64,000 nucleotides of DNA, taken from positions 682,001 to 746,000 of the forward strand of contig CAWFGJ010000013.1 in NCBI GenBank assembly GCA_963815355.1, given 5' to 3'. The stretch comes from JAPUEK01 sp963815355. Lineage in GTDB: Bacteria; Pseudomonadota; Alphaproteobacteria; Rhodobacterales; Rhodobacteraceae. The notes beneath the pieces were generated by a model. That model saw only the letters and a program-made list of their open reading frames with translations, had not been told where the DNA came from and did no database searches. This document shows positions 43,452 through 50,939 of the stretch, piece by piece. The position numbers were made by a program, and so were the translations under genes. How positions within the stretch are numbered: position 1 is the first letter of the stretch; the number at the start of each line of letters is the position of its first letter.

Positions 43452-44093
43452 TTACGTCAAAGCGGCGGCATCCAAATCCACCACCCGCAGGGTAAGATTG
43501 ATCCGCCCGCCCTTTGGCAGCAAGGTTGAAGAGCCAAAGCGCAATCGGTCCACGCCGTGCCATGCCAAACGGGCAGCCCCGCCCATCACCACCACATCGC
43601 CCGACCGTAGCCAAAAGCTCTCCGTCCCCTCGCTGCGCTCCGTGCCGCCGATGCGGAACAGCGCCTCGTCCCCCAGCGAGATTGACACAACGGGATAGGT
43701 AAAGTCCCCCTCGTCCTTGTCCTGATGCAGCCCCATCCGGGCCCCCTCGCCGTAGTAATTGACCAAACAACAGTCCGGCGCGCGCGCCAGACCGGTCAAA
43801 TCGTGCCACAGCCCCAATACCTGATCGGGGATAGGCGGCCACGCGGCCCCCGCCGGGTGCCGGGGTTCATAGCGATACCCCTTGCGGTCCGTCACCCAGC
43901 CCAAACGGCCAGCAGCCGTCATCCGCACCGACATCTGCCGACCACCCGGCGTGACGGGTGTGTAAAGGGGTGCTGCCGCCACAACCCCGCGCAACGCTGC
44001 AACCAAATTCTCTTGTGCAGCCCGGTCCAGCCACTCTGCGCCGTGTTTTAACCCCCGAATTTCCCGCATCGTGACGTTCGTTCTGCTTTTCAT
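43452..44093 (-). CDS. alkB: AlkB-type 2-oxoglutarate/Fe(II) DNA dealkylase
   Basis: A 213-residue dioxygenase that should repair N-alkylated bases by oxidative dealkylation. The iron ligands are HxD at His123 and Asp125 (GLHQDKDE) and the distal His179 (WHGVDR); the 2-oxoglutarate-binding Arg lies in GRINLTLR (about residues 197-203). NYYGEGARMGLHQDKD is typical of the family. The ATG at 44093 is supported by GCAGGAAATTG; a longer frame exists but has no site. It is divergent from dnaK, with 171 bases between them that hold the dnaK promoter. Confidence 0.93.
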   Translation of the reverse strand: MKSRTNVTMREIRGLKHGAEWLDRAAQENLVAALRGVVAAAPLYTPVTPGGRQMSVRMTAAGRLGWVTDRKGYRYEPRHPAGAAWPPIPDQVLGLWHDLTGLARAPDCCLVNYYGEGARMGLHQDKDEGDFTYPVVSISLGDEALFRIGGTERSEGTESFWLRSGDVVVMGGAARLAWHGVDRLRFGSSTLLPKGGRINLTLRVVDLDAAALT

Positions 44094-44125
44094 CAATTTC
44101 CTGCCCCTTTCAGACACGCACGCCG

Positions 44126-44154
44126 CTTGCAGGCTCCCTTGCCGCTGCCTATAT
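44126..44154 (+). promoter_or_regulatory. RpoH (sigma-32)-type promoter of dnaKJ
   Basis: CTTG (44126-44129), then CCTATAT (44148-44154) with 18 bases between. This matches the alphaproteobacterial heat-shock promoter layout (CTTG, about 17-18 bases, CCNATNT-like). It lies 110 bases upstream of the dnaK ATG. The same arrangement precedes rimP. Confidence 0.75.
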
Positions 44155-44264
44155 ACCCCCCGAAGCCGGAACGGGCGCAGCCTTTTCCGGGTCTCACAAG
44201 GGATCGGAACGGGATGCCATCTTGGGTCTCGTTCTACAACATCGCCGAAGGAAAGGGACCACTC

Positions 44265-46169
44265 ATGGCCAAAGTCATTGGTATTGACCTCGGGACGACC
44301 AACTCTTGCGTAGCCATCATGGACGGCTCGCAGCCCCGGATCATCGAAAACTCAGAAGGCGCACGCACCACGCCTTCGATCGTCGGTTTCACCGACACGG
44401 AACGTCTGGTCGGGCAGGCTGCCAAGCGGCAAGCTGTCACCAACGCCACCAACACCGTCTTTGCGGTCAAGCGTTTGATCGGGCGTCGTCATGACGATCC
44501 GGTTATCGTCAAAGACCAAAAGAACATGCCCTACAAGATCGTCAATGGCGGCAATGGCGACGCTTGGGTCGAAGTGCGCGGCGAGAAATACTCCCCCGCT
44601 CAGGTCTCTGCCGTCATCCTCCAGAAAATGAAGGAAACCGCCGAGTCCTATCTGGGCGAGACGGTTACCCAGGCGGTGATCACCGTTCCGGCCTACTTCA
44701 ACGACGCTCAGCGTCAGGCCACCAAGGACGCGGGCAGAATCGCGGGCCTCGAAGTGCTGCGGATCATCAACGAGCCGACGGCTGCCGCTTTGGCTTACGG
44801 TCTCGATAAGAAAGAAGCACGCACCATTGCGGTCTATGACCTTGGCGGCGGCACGTTCGACATCACCATCCTTGAAATCGACGACGGCCTGTTCGAAGTG
44901 AAATCCACCAACGGGGATACGTTCCTTGGCGGTGAAGACTTTGACATGCGCATCGTCAACTATCTCTCGGATGAGTTCAAGAAAGAGCACGGCGTAGACC
45001 TGTCGCTGGACAAGATGGCGCTTCAGCGCCTGAAAGAAGCGGCGGAAAAGGCCAAGATTGAGCTTTCGTCCTCGAGCCAGACCGAAATCAACCAGCCGTT
45101 CATTTCGATGGACAAAACCACGGGCCAGCCGTTGCACCTTGTGGTGAAACTGACCCGCGCCAAGCTGGAAAGCCTTGTCGATGACTTGATCAAGAAGTCG
45201 ATCAAGCCCTGTCAGGCTGCGCTCAAGGATGCTGGCCTGTCCACCTCTGACATCGACGAAGTCGTGTTGGTTGGCGGTATGACCCGCATGCCCCGCGTGA
45301 TCGAGGAAGTGACCAAGTTCTTCGGCAAGGAACCCCACAAGGGCGTGAACCCGGATGAGGTCGTGGCCGCTGGCGCTGCCATTCAGGCGGGGGTGTTGCA
45401 AGGCGACGTGAAAGATGTGGTCCTGCTGGACGTGACCCCGCTTTCGCTGGGCATTGAAACGCTGGGCGGTGTCTTTACGCGCCTGATCGACCGCAACACC
45501 ACGATCCCGACGAAAAAGTCGCAAGTCTTCTCGACTGCCGAGGACAACCAGAACGCAGTGACCCTGCGGGTGTTCCAAGGCGAACGCGAGATGGCGGCAG
45601 ACAACAAGATGCTGGGCCAGTTCAATCTGGAAAGTATCCCGCCCGCTCCGCGTGGCATGCCGCAGATCGAAGTGACCTTTGATATCGACGCCAACGGCAT
45701 CGTGACGGTCAAGGCGAAGGACAAAGGCACCAACCGCGAACAGGCGATCACGATCCAAGCCTCTGGCGGTCTGTCGGATGAGGACATCGAAAAGATGGTC
45801 CGCGACGCCGAAGCCAATGCTGATTCTGACAAGTCGCGTCGCGAATTGGTCGAAGCAAAAAACCAGGGCGAAAGCCTGATCCACTCGACCAAAAAGTCGC
45901 TGGCCGAACATTCCGACAAGGTGGACCCGTCCACCGTCGAAGTGATCGAACTGGCCATGGGCGCGCTGGAAGAGGCGTTGAAAACGGAAGATGCCGGCAA
46001 GATCAAAGGCGGCATCCAGAACCTGACCGAAGCCGCGATGAAGCTGGGCGAAGCGATCTACAAATCGCAAGCCGACGCTGGTGAAGCTGATACCGACGGT
46101 CCGCGCGATGTTGACGATGACATCGTCGATGCGGATTTTGAGGATCTCGGCAACAACAAGCGGAAATAA
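44265..46169 (+). CDS. dnaK: Chaperone protein DnaK (Hsp70)
   Basis: A 634-residue Hsp70. It begins MAKVIGIDLGTTNSCVAIMDG and carries the ATPase signatures IDLGTTNSC, VYDLGGGTFDITILE and VVLVGGMTRMPRV, followed by the substrate-binding domain (TPLSLGIETLGG) and a lid with an acidic C-terminus rather than EEVD. It refolds proteins with DnaJ and GrpE. GrpE is not in the window. The ATG at 44265 is the conserved start; the frame upstream extends into the promoter region. Its promoter is of RpoH type, so heat induction is expected. dnaJ follows after 73 bases in the same orientation. Confidence 0.99.
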   Translation: MAKVIGIDLGTTNSCVAIMDGSQPRIIENSEGARTTPSIVGFTDTERLVGQAAKRQAVTNATNTVFAVKRLIGRRHDDPVIVKDQKNMPYKIVNGGNGDAWVEVRGEKYSPAQVSAVILQKMKETAESYLGETVTQAVITVPAYFNDAQRQATKDAGRIAGLEVLRIINEPTAAALAYGLDKKEARTIAVYDLGGGTFDITILEIDDGLFEVKSTNGDTFLGGEDFDMRIVNYLSDEFKKEHGVDLSLDKMALQRLKEAAEKAKIELSSSSQTEINQPFISMDKTTGQPLHLVVKLTRAKLESLVDDLIKKSIKPCQAALKDAGLSTSDIDEVVLVGGMTRMPRVIEEVTKFFGKEPHKGVNPDEVVAAGAAIQAGVLQGDVKDVVLLDVTPLSLGIETLGGVFTRLIDRNTTIPTKKSQVFSTAEDNQNAVTLRVFQGEREMAADNKMLGQFNLESIPPAPRGMPQIEVTFDIDANGIVTVKAKDKGTNREQAITIQASGGLSDEDIEKMVRDAEANADSDKSRRELVEAKNQGESLIHSTKKSLAEHSDKVDPSTVEVIELAMGALEEALKTEDAGKIKGGIQNLTEAAMKLGEAIYKSQADAGEADTDGPRDVDDDIVDADFEDLGNNKRK

Positions 46170-46242
46170 AACCGCGTGAAACGGGTCTTGGGGGCGGTTC
46201 GGCAACGAGCCGCCCTCGCCCGGTTCGGAAAGGGCTTTTGCC

Positions 46243-47397
46243 ATGGCGAAGCGCGATTATTACGACGTGCTGGGGGCGTCCAAAGGCGCCTCCGCGGAAG
46301 AGCTGAAGAAAGCCTATCGCACCAAAGCGAAGGAACTTCACCCCGACCGCAACTCTGACAATCCGAATGCCGAGTCTCAATTCAAAGAAGTGAATGAGGC
46401 TTACGACATTCTAAAAGATGCCGACAAGAAAGCAGCCTACGATCGCTACGGCCACGCAGCCTTTGAAGGCGGCATGGGTGGTGGCGGTGGGCAACGCGGC
46501 TACGGCGGCGGACAAGGCGACTTTGCCTCTGCGTTCTCGGACGTTTTCGAAGACCTCTTCGGCGACTTCATGGGCGGTCGTGGCGGCGGTGGCGGTGGCC
46601 GCGCCAGACCGCAGCGCGGCTCTGACCTGCGCTATAACTTGCGCGTTTCCTTGGAGGAAGCGCATCAGGGCGTCCAGAAAACCATCAACGTGCCGACCTC
46701 TGTCGCCTGCGACACCTGTCGCGGTACCGGGGCGGAAGGTGGCGCGGAACCCGTAACCTGCCCAACCTGCTCCGGCATGGGCAAGGTGCGCGCGCAGCAG
46801 GGTTTCTTTACGGTGGAACGGACCTGTCCGACCTGTTCGGGTGCGGGTCAGATTGTAAAGAACCCCTGCAAATCCTGTGGCGGCGCGGGCCGGGTGGAAA
46901 AAGAACGCTCCCTGTCCGTCAACATTCCCGCTGGGGTCGAAACCGGCACGCGCATTCGCCTTGCTGGCGAGGGCGAAGCTGGTATGCGCGGCGGCCCGGC
47001 AGGCGATCTGTATATTTTCATCGAGGTCAAAGACCACCCCATCTTCCAACGTGACGGGGTGAACCTGTTCTGCCGTGTGCCAATCTCTATCGCATCTGCC
47101 GCGCTTGGCGGCGAGGTAGAGGTGCCGACGATTGATGGTGGCAAGGCACGGGTCAAGGTTCCGGCAGGCAGCCAGACGGGCAAGCAAATGCGGCTGCGCG
47201 CCAAGGGCATGCCTGCCCTGCGTGGCGGTGGCATCGGCGATATGCTGATTGAACTGGCGGTGGAAACCCCGGTGAATTTGACCGCCCGGCAAAAGGAAAT
47301 CTTGCGGGAGTTCGACCAACTTTCGGAAGAGAACAATCCGGAAGGCTCGTCTTTCTTCTCCAAAGTCAAAGGCTTTTGGGACAGCATGAAGGGCTGA
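46243..47397 (+). CDS. dnaJ: Chaperone protein DnaJ (Hsp40)
   Basis: A 384-residue type I Hsp40. Residues 1-70 form the J domain with HPD at 33-35. A Gly-rich linker with the GGMGGGGGQRGYGGG stretch and a second G-rich run (FMGGRGGGGGGRA) follows, then the zinc-finger domain with four CxxCxGxG motifs (CDTCRGTG, CPTCSGMG, CPTCSGAG, CKSCGGAG), and the substrate-binding C-terminal region. It stimulates DnaK ATPase and delivers clients. It is transcribed with dnaK and ends at a strong terminator. Confidence 0.98.
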   Translation: MAKRDYYDVLGASKGASAEELKKAYRTKAKELHPDRNSDNPNAESQFKEVNEAYDILKDADKKAAYDRYGHAAFEGGMGGGGGQRGYGGGQGDFASAFSDVFEDLFGDFMGGRGGGGGGRARPQRGSDLRYNLRVSLEEAHQGVQKTINVPTSVACDTCRGTGAEGGAEPVTCPTCSGMGKVRAQQGFFTVERTCPTCSGAGQIVKNPCKSCGGAGRVEKERSLSVNIPAGVETGTRIRLAGEGEAGMRGGPAGDLYIFIEVKDHPIFQRDGVNLFCRVPISIASAALGGEVEVPTIDGGKARVKVPAGSQTGKQMRLRAKGMPALRGGGIGDMLIELAVETPVNLTARQKEILREFDQLSEENNPEGSSFFSKVKGFWDSMKG

Positions 47398-47423
47398 CGA
47401 AATCCTTGATGACCCTATCAGAT

Positions 47424-47452
47424 AAAAACCGCCGGCTTGTCCGGCGGTTTTT
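47424..47452 (+). terminator. Rho-independent terminator after dnaJ
   Basis: A perfect 12-bp stem (AAAAACCGCCGG, 47424-47435 with 47441-47452), loop CTTGT, followed by more T. It lies 26 bases after the dnaJ stop and is palindromic enough to act on both strands. Confidence 0.92.
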
Positions 47453-47528
47453 TTCGTCTGCCCCTGCGGGGTCAAAATTCTCCCCACGAATTAACGGTTC
47501 CTTCACCAAGCGCTGCCAGCCTGTCCCA

Positions 47529-48290
47529 ATGACCCAGCGCGGATTTCACGAACGCCCCCTCCCACTGTTCACCGCCGACGCGGATGAAGCGGTGCCTAAT
47601 GACCTGCCCGGCAAACTGCCCTCCTACATCGCCGATCACCGCAAACGACTCAGAGAGCGTTTTATGGCCGGTGGTGCCACCGCGATGCCAGACTACGAAT
47701 TGCTGGAACTGGTCCTGTTTCGGGCAATCCCCCGGCAGGATGTCAAACCCCTGGCCCGCTTGCTGATGGAGACGTTTGGCGATTTCAATCGGGTGATCTC
47801 GGCCTCACCTGCGCGGCTTCAGATGATCAAGGGGGTGGGGGATTCCGTTATTCTTGAGCTCAAAATCGTCGAGGCTGCTTCACAAAGGCTAATGCGCGCC
47901 AAAGTGATCAACCGGCCCGTGCTTTCTTCATGGAATGGCCTGCTAGACTACTGTCACACGGCAATGGCGCACCGCGAGACGGAGCAGTTCCGCATCCTTT
48001 ACCTTGACCGCAAAAATGTTCTGATCGCTGACGAAGAACAGGGCAAGGGCACCGTCGACCACGTTCCGGTCTACCCGCGCGAGGTGGTTAAGCGCGCGCT
48101 TGAGCTTAACGCAAGCGCGCTCATCCTCGTCCACAATCACCCCTCTGGCGATCCTACTCCGTCGCAAGCCGACATCACCATGACCCAACAGGTGCAGGAT
48201 GCCGCGCAGGTCCTTGGCATAACCCTGCATGACCATCTGATCATCGGCAAAAGCCGGGAGGTAAGCTTTCGCGCCGACGGTTATTTGTGA
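47529..48290 (+). CDS. radC: RadC-family JAB1/MPN-domain protein
   Basis: A 253-residue RadC-like protein. The N-terminal half carries a helix-hairpin-helix-like region (ELLELVLFRAIPRQDVKPLARLLM, then MIKGVGDSVILELK), and the C-terminal half is the MPN domain with the metal motif HNHPSGDPTPSQAD (His202, His204, Asp215). The molecular role of RadC proteins is unsettled; it is not simply DNA repair. The ATG at 47529 is chosen as the first one after the dnaJ terminator. Its end overlaps the convergent OmpA-fusion gene by 10 bases, an uncommon arrangement. Confidence 0.92.
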   Translation: MTQRGFHERPLPLFTADADEAVPNDLPGKLPSYIADHRKRLRERFMAGGATAMPDYELLELVLFRAIPRQDVKPLARLLMETFGDFNRVISASPARLQMIKGVGDSVILELKIVEAASQRLMRAKVINRPVLSSWNGLLDYCHTAMAHRETEQFRILYLDRKNVLIADEEQGKGTVDHVPVYPREVVKRALELNASALILVHNHPSGDPTPSQADITMTQQVQDAAQVLGITLHDHLIIGKSREVSFRADGYL

Positions 48291-49789
48291 TCTTGGCCAA
48301 AGGCGGGTTTCAGCCACAACTCGACCCGCCGGTTCAAGCGCCGCCCAGCTGCGGTTTGGTCGCAAGCCATCGGCATCGCCTCGCCAAAGCCTACCACCTG
48401 CGGAACCTGTGCTGCAGTCAAGCTTGGCGCGGCGGCAACGAGCGCACTTTGCACCCGCGCGGACCGATCAACTGAGAGATCAAAATTGGCCTGCCCCGCC
48501 CCGGAGCCATCCGAGAAACCCGCCAAAATCAACGCTTTATCTTTAAATTCCCCTGACTCAAGCAACTTCGCCAAATCCTGCAAGTTATCCTGCGAAACCC
48601 GGTCTAGCGTGCTGGAACCATCCTCAAACCGGAAGGTAAACGATAGCCGATCCGCCCCAGCCATCAGATCGACAAGCCGCTTCAAATCCGCCAGTGTGGT
48701 CTCTTCCCCTGCCCCCTGAATGGCGTTGATCAAGCGCAGTCCGTCGGCCGTCATCGGACTCGCCTCTGGCAAACGGTCAATATAACCTGCGGCTTTGACC
48801 GCAGCTTGCGCTTCTGGGCTGGGCAAAAACTCTAGGAATTCGCGCGCGACCAAGGGCAAACGGCGACGCGGGGTCAGGAAAAACACCGGCAGACTAAGGG
48901 GGTAGTCTTCGGCCTTAACAGCAAGTGGCGTCGGTAACAGCGGAAAGCCGCAGCTATCGACCATCGGCAGTCCCTTTGCCGCCCCTTGAGATGCGCGCCC
49001 CGTAACGGCAAGCGCAAAGGGGTCCTTTGCCACAGCTGCCGCCAGCGTCGTCAGATCGGGGTGGGTCAAATTGGCCGAGATGTCCCGTCCAAGCCGGGCC
49101 GAAAGCGCCTGTTGGAGGTCGCTGCCTTGCTCTAGGCCGTGCAGGACGAGGGGCATATCCGGCCCTCCGATCTCGGCCCAATTCACAACCTCGCCCGCGA
49201 GTGCGCGCGCCAGATCCGGGGTGGAGATTTTCGGCGTTGGGTTGTCCGTCGCCACAATCGGAAGCAAGGCATCCAAAGCGACGGCGCGCGAGCCGAACTC
49301 TGGCAAAGTTACCGCCGCCAACATCAGTTCTGCGGCACCTGCCTTAAGTGCGGCGCGAGCCTCATCGGGGGGCAAGGGTTGAAAACTGAACTCTGCCAAA
49401 GTCCTGCCACTCAGCGGGTCGGCGAGCACTGTCGCGCCGCCCTCGTCCGTGGGCAGTTTCATCACAAGGCCCCGCGACTGCGCAAAAGCAGCAATCAGCG
49501 GGCCAAGCAGCGCGTGTCCTGCGTCCACCGCCCCGACCAGCCGGATCACAGCCCGCGGCGCGATAAGGTCCGGACAGGCAGGCCCGTCGCAAATCACCCC
49601 TTCGGCATCCACGGTCAAGGGGCCGTAATTGCTGTCGATTCGGTAGAACTCGCCGTCAAACCCTTGCAGGCTGCCGGAAATCGCCAACGCCCCATCTCTA
49701 GAGGTCAGGGTCACATCCTGCGCCAGCGCCGAGGCCCCGGAAAAAACAAGCGCGGCGATAACCGCCGCGCACCGTGCCAAGGCTCTCAT
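48281..49789 (-). CDS. Periplasmic phosphate-binding-like (PstS) domain fused to OmpA domain
   Basis: A 502-residue exported protein that fuses two normally separate domains. The signal peptide (about 1-23) is followed by a small N-terminal region with GVICDGPACPDLIAP, and then a PstS-type type 2 binding fold (about residues 90-360): ALDALLPIVATDNPTPKIST and VVNWAEIGGPDMPLVLHG are close to the phosphate-binding protein pattern. Residues 390-495 are an OmpA-like peptidoglycan-binding domain ending GRRLNRRVELWL. It would be a cell-wall-anchored periplasmic sensor or binder. It is 17 bases upstream of the end of the next gene on its own strand and overlaps radC by 10 bases. Confidence 0.85.
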   Translation of the reverse strand: MRALARCAAVIAALVFSGASALAQDVTLTSRDGALAISGSLQGFDGEFYRIDSNYGPLTVDAEGVICDGPACPDLIAPRAVIRLVGAVDAGHALLGPLIAAFAQSRGLVMKLPTDEGGATVLADPLSGRTLAEFSFQPLPPDEARAALKAGAAELMLAAVTLPEFGSRAVALDALLPIVATDNPTPKISTPDLARALAGEVVNWAEIGGPDMPLVLHGLEQGSDLQQALSARLGRDISANLTHPDLTTLAAAVAKDPFALAVTGRASQGAAKGLPMVDSCGFPLLPTPLAVKAEDYPLSLPVFFLTPRRRLPLVAREFLEFLPSPEAQAAVKAAGYIDRLPEASPMTADGLRLINAIQGAGEETTLADLKRLVDLMAGADRLSFTFRFEDGSSTLDRVSQDNLQDLAKLLESGEFKDKALILAGFSDGSGAGQANFDLSVDRSARVQSALVAAAPSLTAAQVPQVVGFGEAMPMACDQTAAGRRLNRRVELWLKPAFGQDHK

Positions 49790-49806
49790 GAACCGCCCAC
49801 CGCCCC

Positions 49807-50799
49807 TTAGTTTGCAGCGGCGATAGTCACGTCCTGAGCAAGATTCTTCAACACCAGATAGTCACCAACTGCATCACATTCCGGCATCGACAGCGTCAAT
49901 TCGCTGGAAACCACCGCGCCGGCACTGCTCGCCAAGGTTTCGCCCAACAATTCCCGGCCGCACGTCTTTTCCGTGACGGCAGCTTCGATAACAATTTCTG
50001 ATTTGATCGTCGGATCAAGTGGATAGGTATAAATTTCGGCAAAGAGCGGATTTTGCGCTGTGCCATCGCCAAGAGCTGTAAGAAAGCCGCCCTTGCTGGG
50101 AGCGTCCGCGACGGGGCGGCCAGGATTGGCGGCATTGATATCACCGGGCTGGCCATAGTTGGCCGCGTTTTCAAAGCCGTGCACTTGGAACGCATCATCG
50201 CCCTGCCACTGCACACCAAAGCGGCGATAGCTGGCGAGATCCACGATCTCGACCGCGGCTTCTGACTGCGTCCCATCGGCCAAAACGGCAGATACCTGGC
50301 CGGAGGCATCAAGCGCCGGAATTTCGGTGAACAGGGCGCCGCCAGCGGTCGTCATGACCGCTATTGCAAGGCCAGCGTGTTTCAGAACGACCCGCTCATT
50401 GGGGTGGCAAGGTGCCAGCAGGGTCACGCCAATCATCGCAGATGGGGCCGCCATCAAGTCAAGCGTGATGTCACAAGCCGCCGTCTGTTGCGGCAAGGTC
50501 TGTTCCGGGGCAGTCGCCACTTCCGGCAACACGGCAGACGCTGGGGTCGGCGTAGGGTCCGCCACGACTGCCAGGTTCGGCACAGGAAGGGGATTCGGCA
50601 GCGGGGGGGCCGCCACTGCCAGCGGGGCCGTCTCCGGCCCTGCCGCCAATGGAACCACGTTCTGTGGGCGCTTTTCGGCGGCGGATGCCAAATCAGTCGG
50701 TGATGGAGACTTATTGGCCATCGTTTGCACGAGGTGCCCGGCACCGAGCGCCACGGCCAATACCGCAATGCCGCGTGCTGCTTTACGCTTCAGATCCAT
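49807..50799 (-). CDS. Uncharacterised exported or membrane-anchored protein, partner of the PstS/OmpA fusion
   Basis: A 330-residue protein I do not recognise. One N-terminal hydrophobic segment (GIAVLAVALGAGHLV, about residues 10-24) suggests a signal anchor. Residues 35-100 are Pro/Ala/Val-rich, a linker expected to be disordered. The rest (about 108-330) is a folded domain with four Cys (in AACDITLDL, LLAPCHPNERV, EKTCGREL and SMPECDAVGD), suggesting disulfides. It sits 17 bases from the PstS/OmpA fusion gene in the same orientation and is probably in its transcript, upstream of it. The role is unknown; homologues are often seen in this order, sometimes labelled translocase, without clear support. 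Confidence 0.75.
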   Translation of the reverse strand: MDLKRKAARGIAVLAVALGAGHLVQTMANKSPSPTDLASAAEKRPQNVVPLAAGPETAPLAVAAPPLPNPLPVPNLAVVADPTPTPASAVLPEVATAPEQTLPQQTAACDITLDLMAAPSAMIGVTLLAPCHPNERVVLKHAGLAIAVMTTAGGALFTEIPALDASGQVSAVLADGTQSEAAVEIVDLASYRRFGVQWQGDDAFQVHGFENAANYGQPGDINAANPGRPVADAPSKGGFLTALGDGTAQNPLFAEIYTYPLDPTIKSEIVIEAAVTEKTCGRELLGETLASSAGAVVSSELTLSMPECDAVGDYLVLKNLAQDVTIAAAN

Positions 50800-50939
50800 T
50801 TTCGCGCCCTCTGAGCTGTTCGCTACACGGCTTTATCACCGCCAAAGCGGGCGCTTCGGTGGCAGGATCAAGGAATGTTTCCAACCGGCAGGGCAATCAA
50901 AGGGCGGCGCAGTATCATTGCGCCGCCCTTTAGCCGTAA

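Noticed and set aside
44352..46244. A 630-codon open frame antisense to dnaK
   Set aside because: Perfect dnaK signatures lie on the plus strand; the antisense translation has no motifs.
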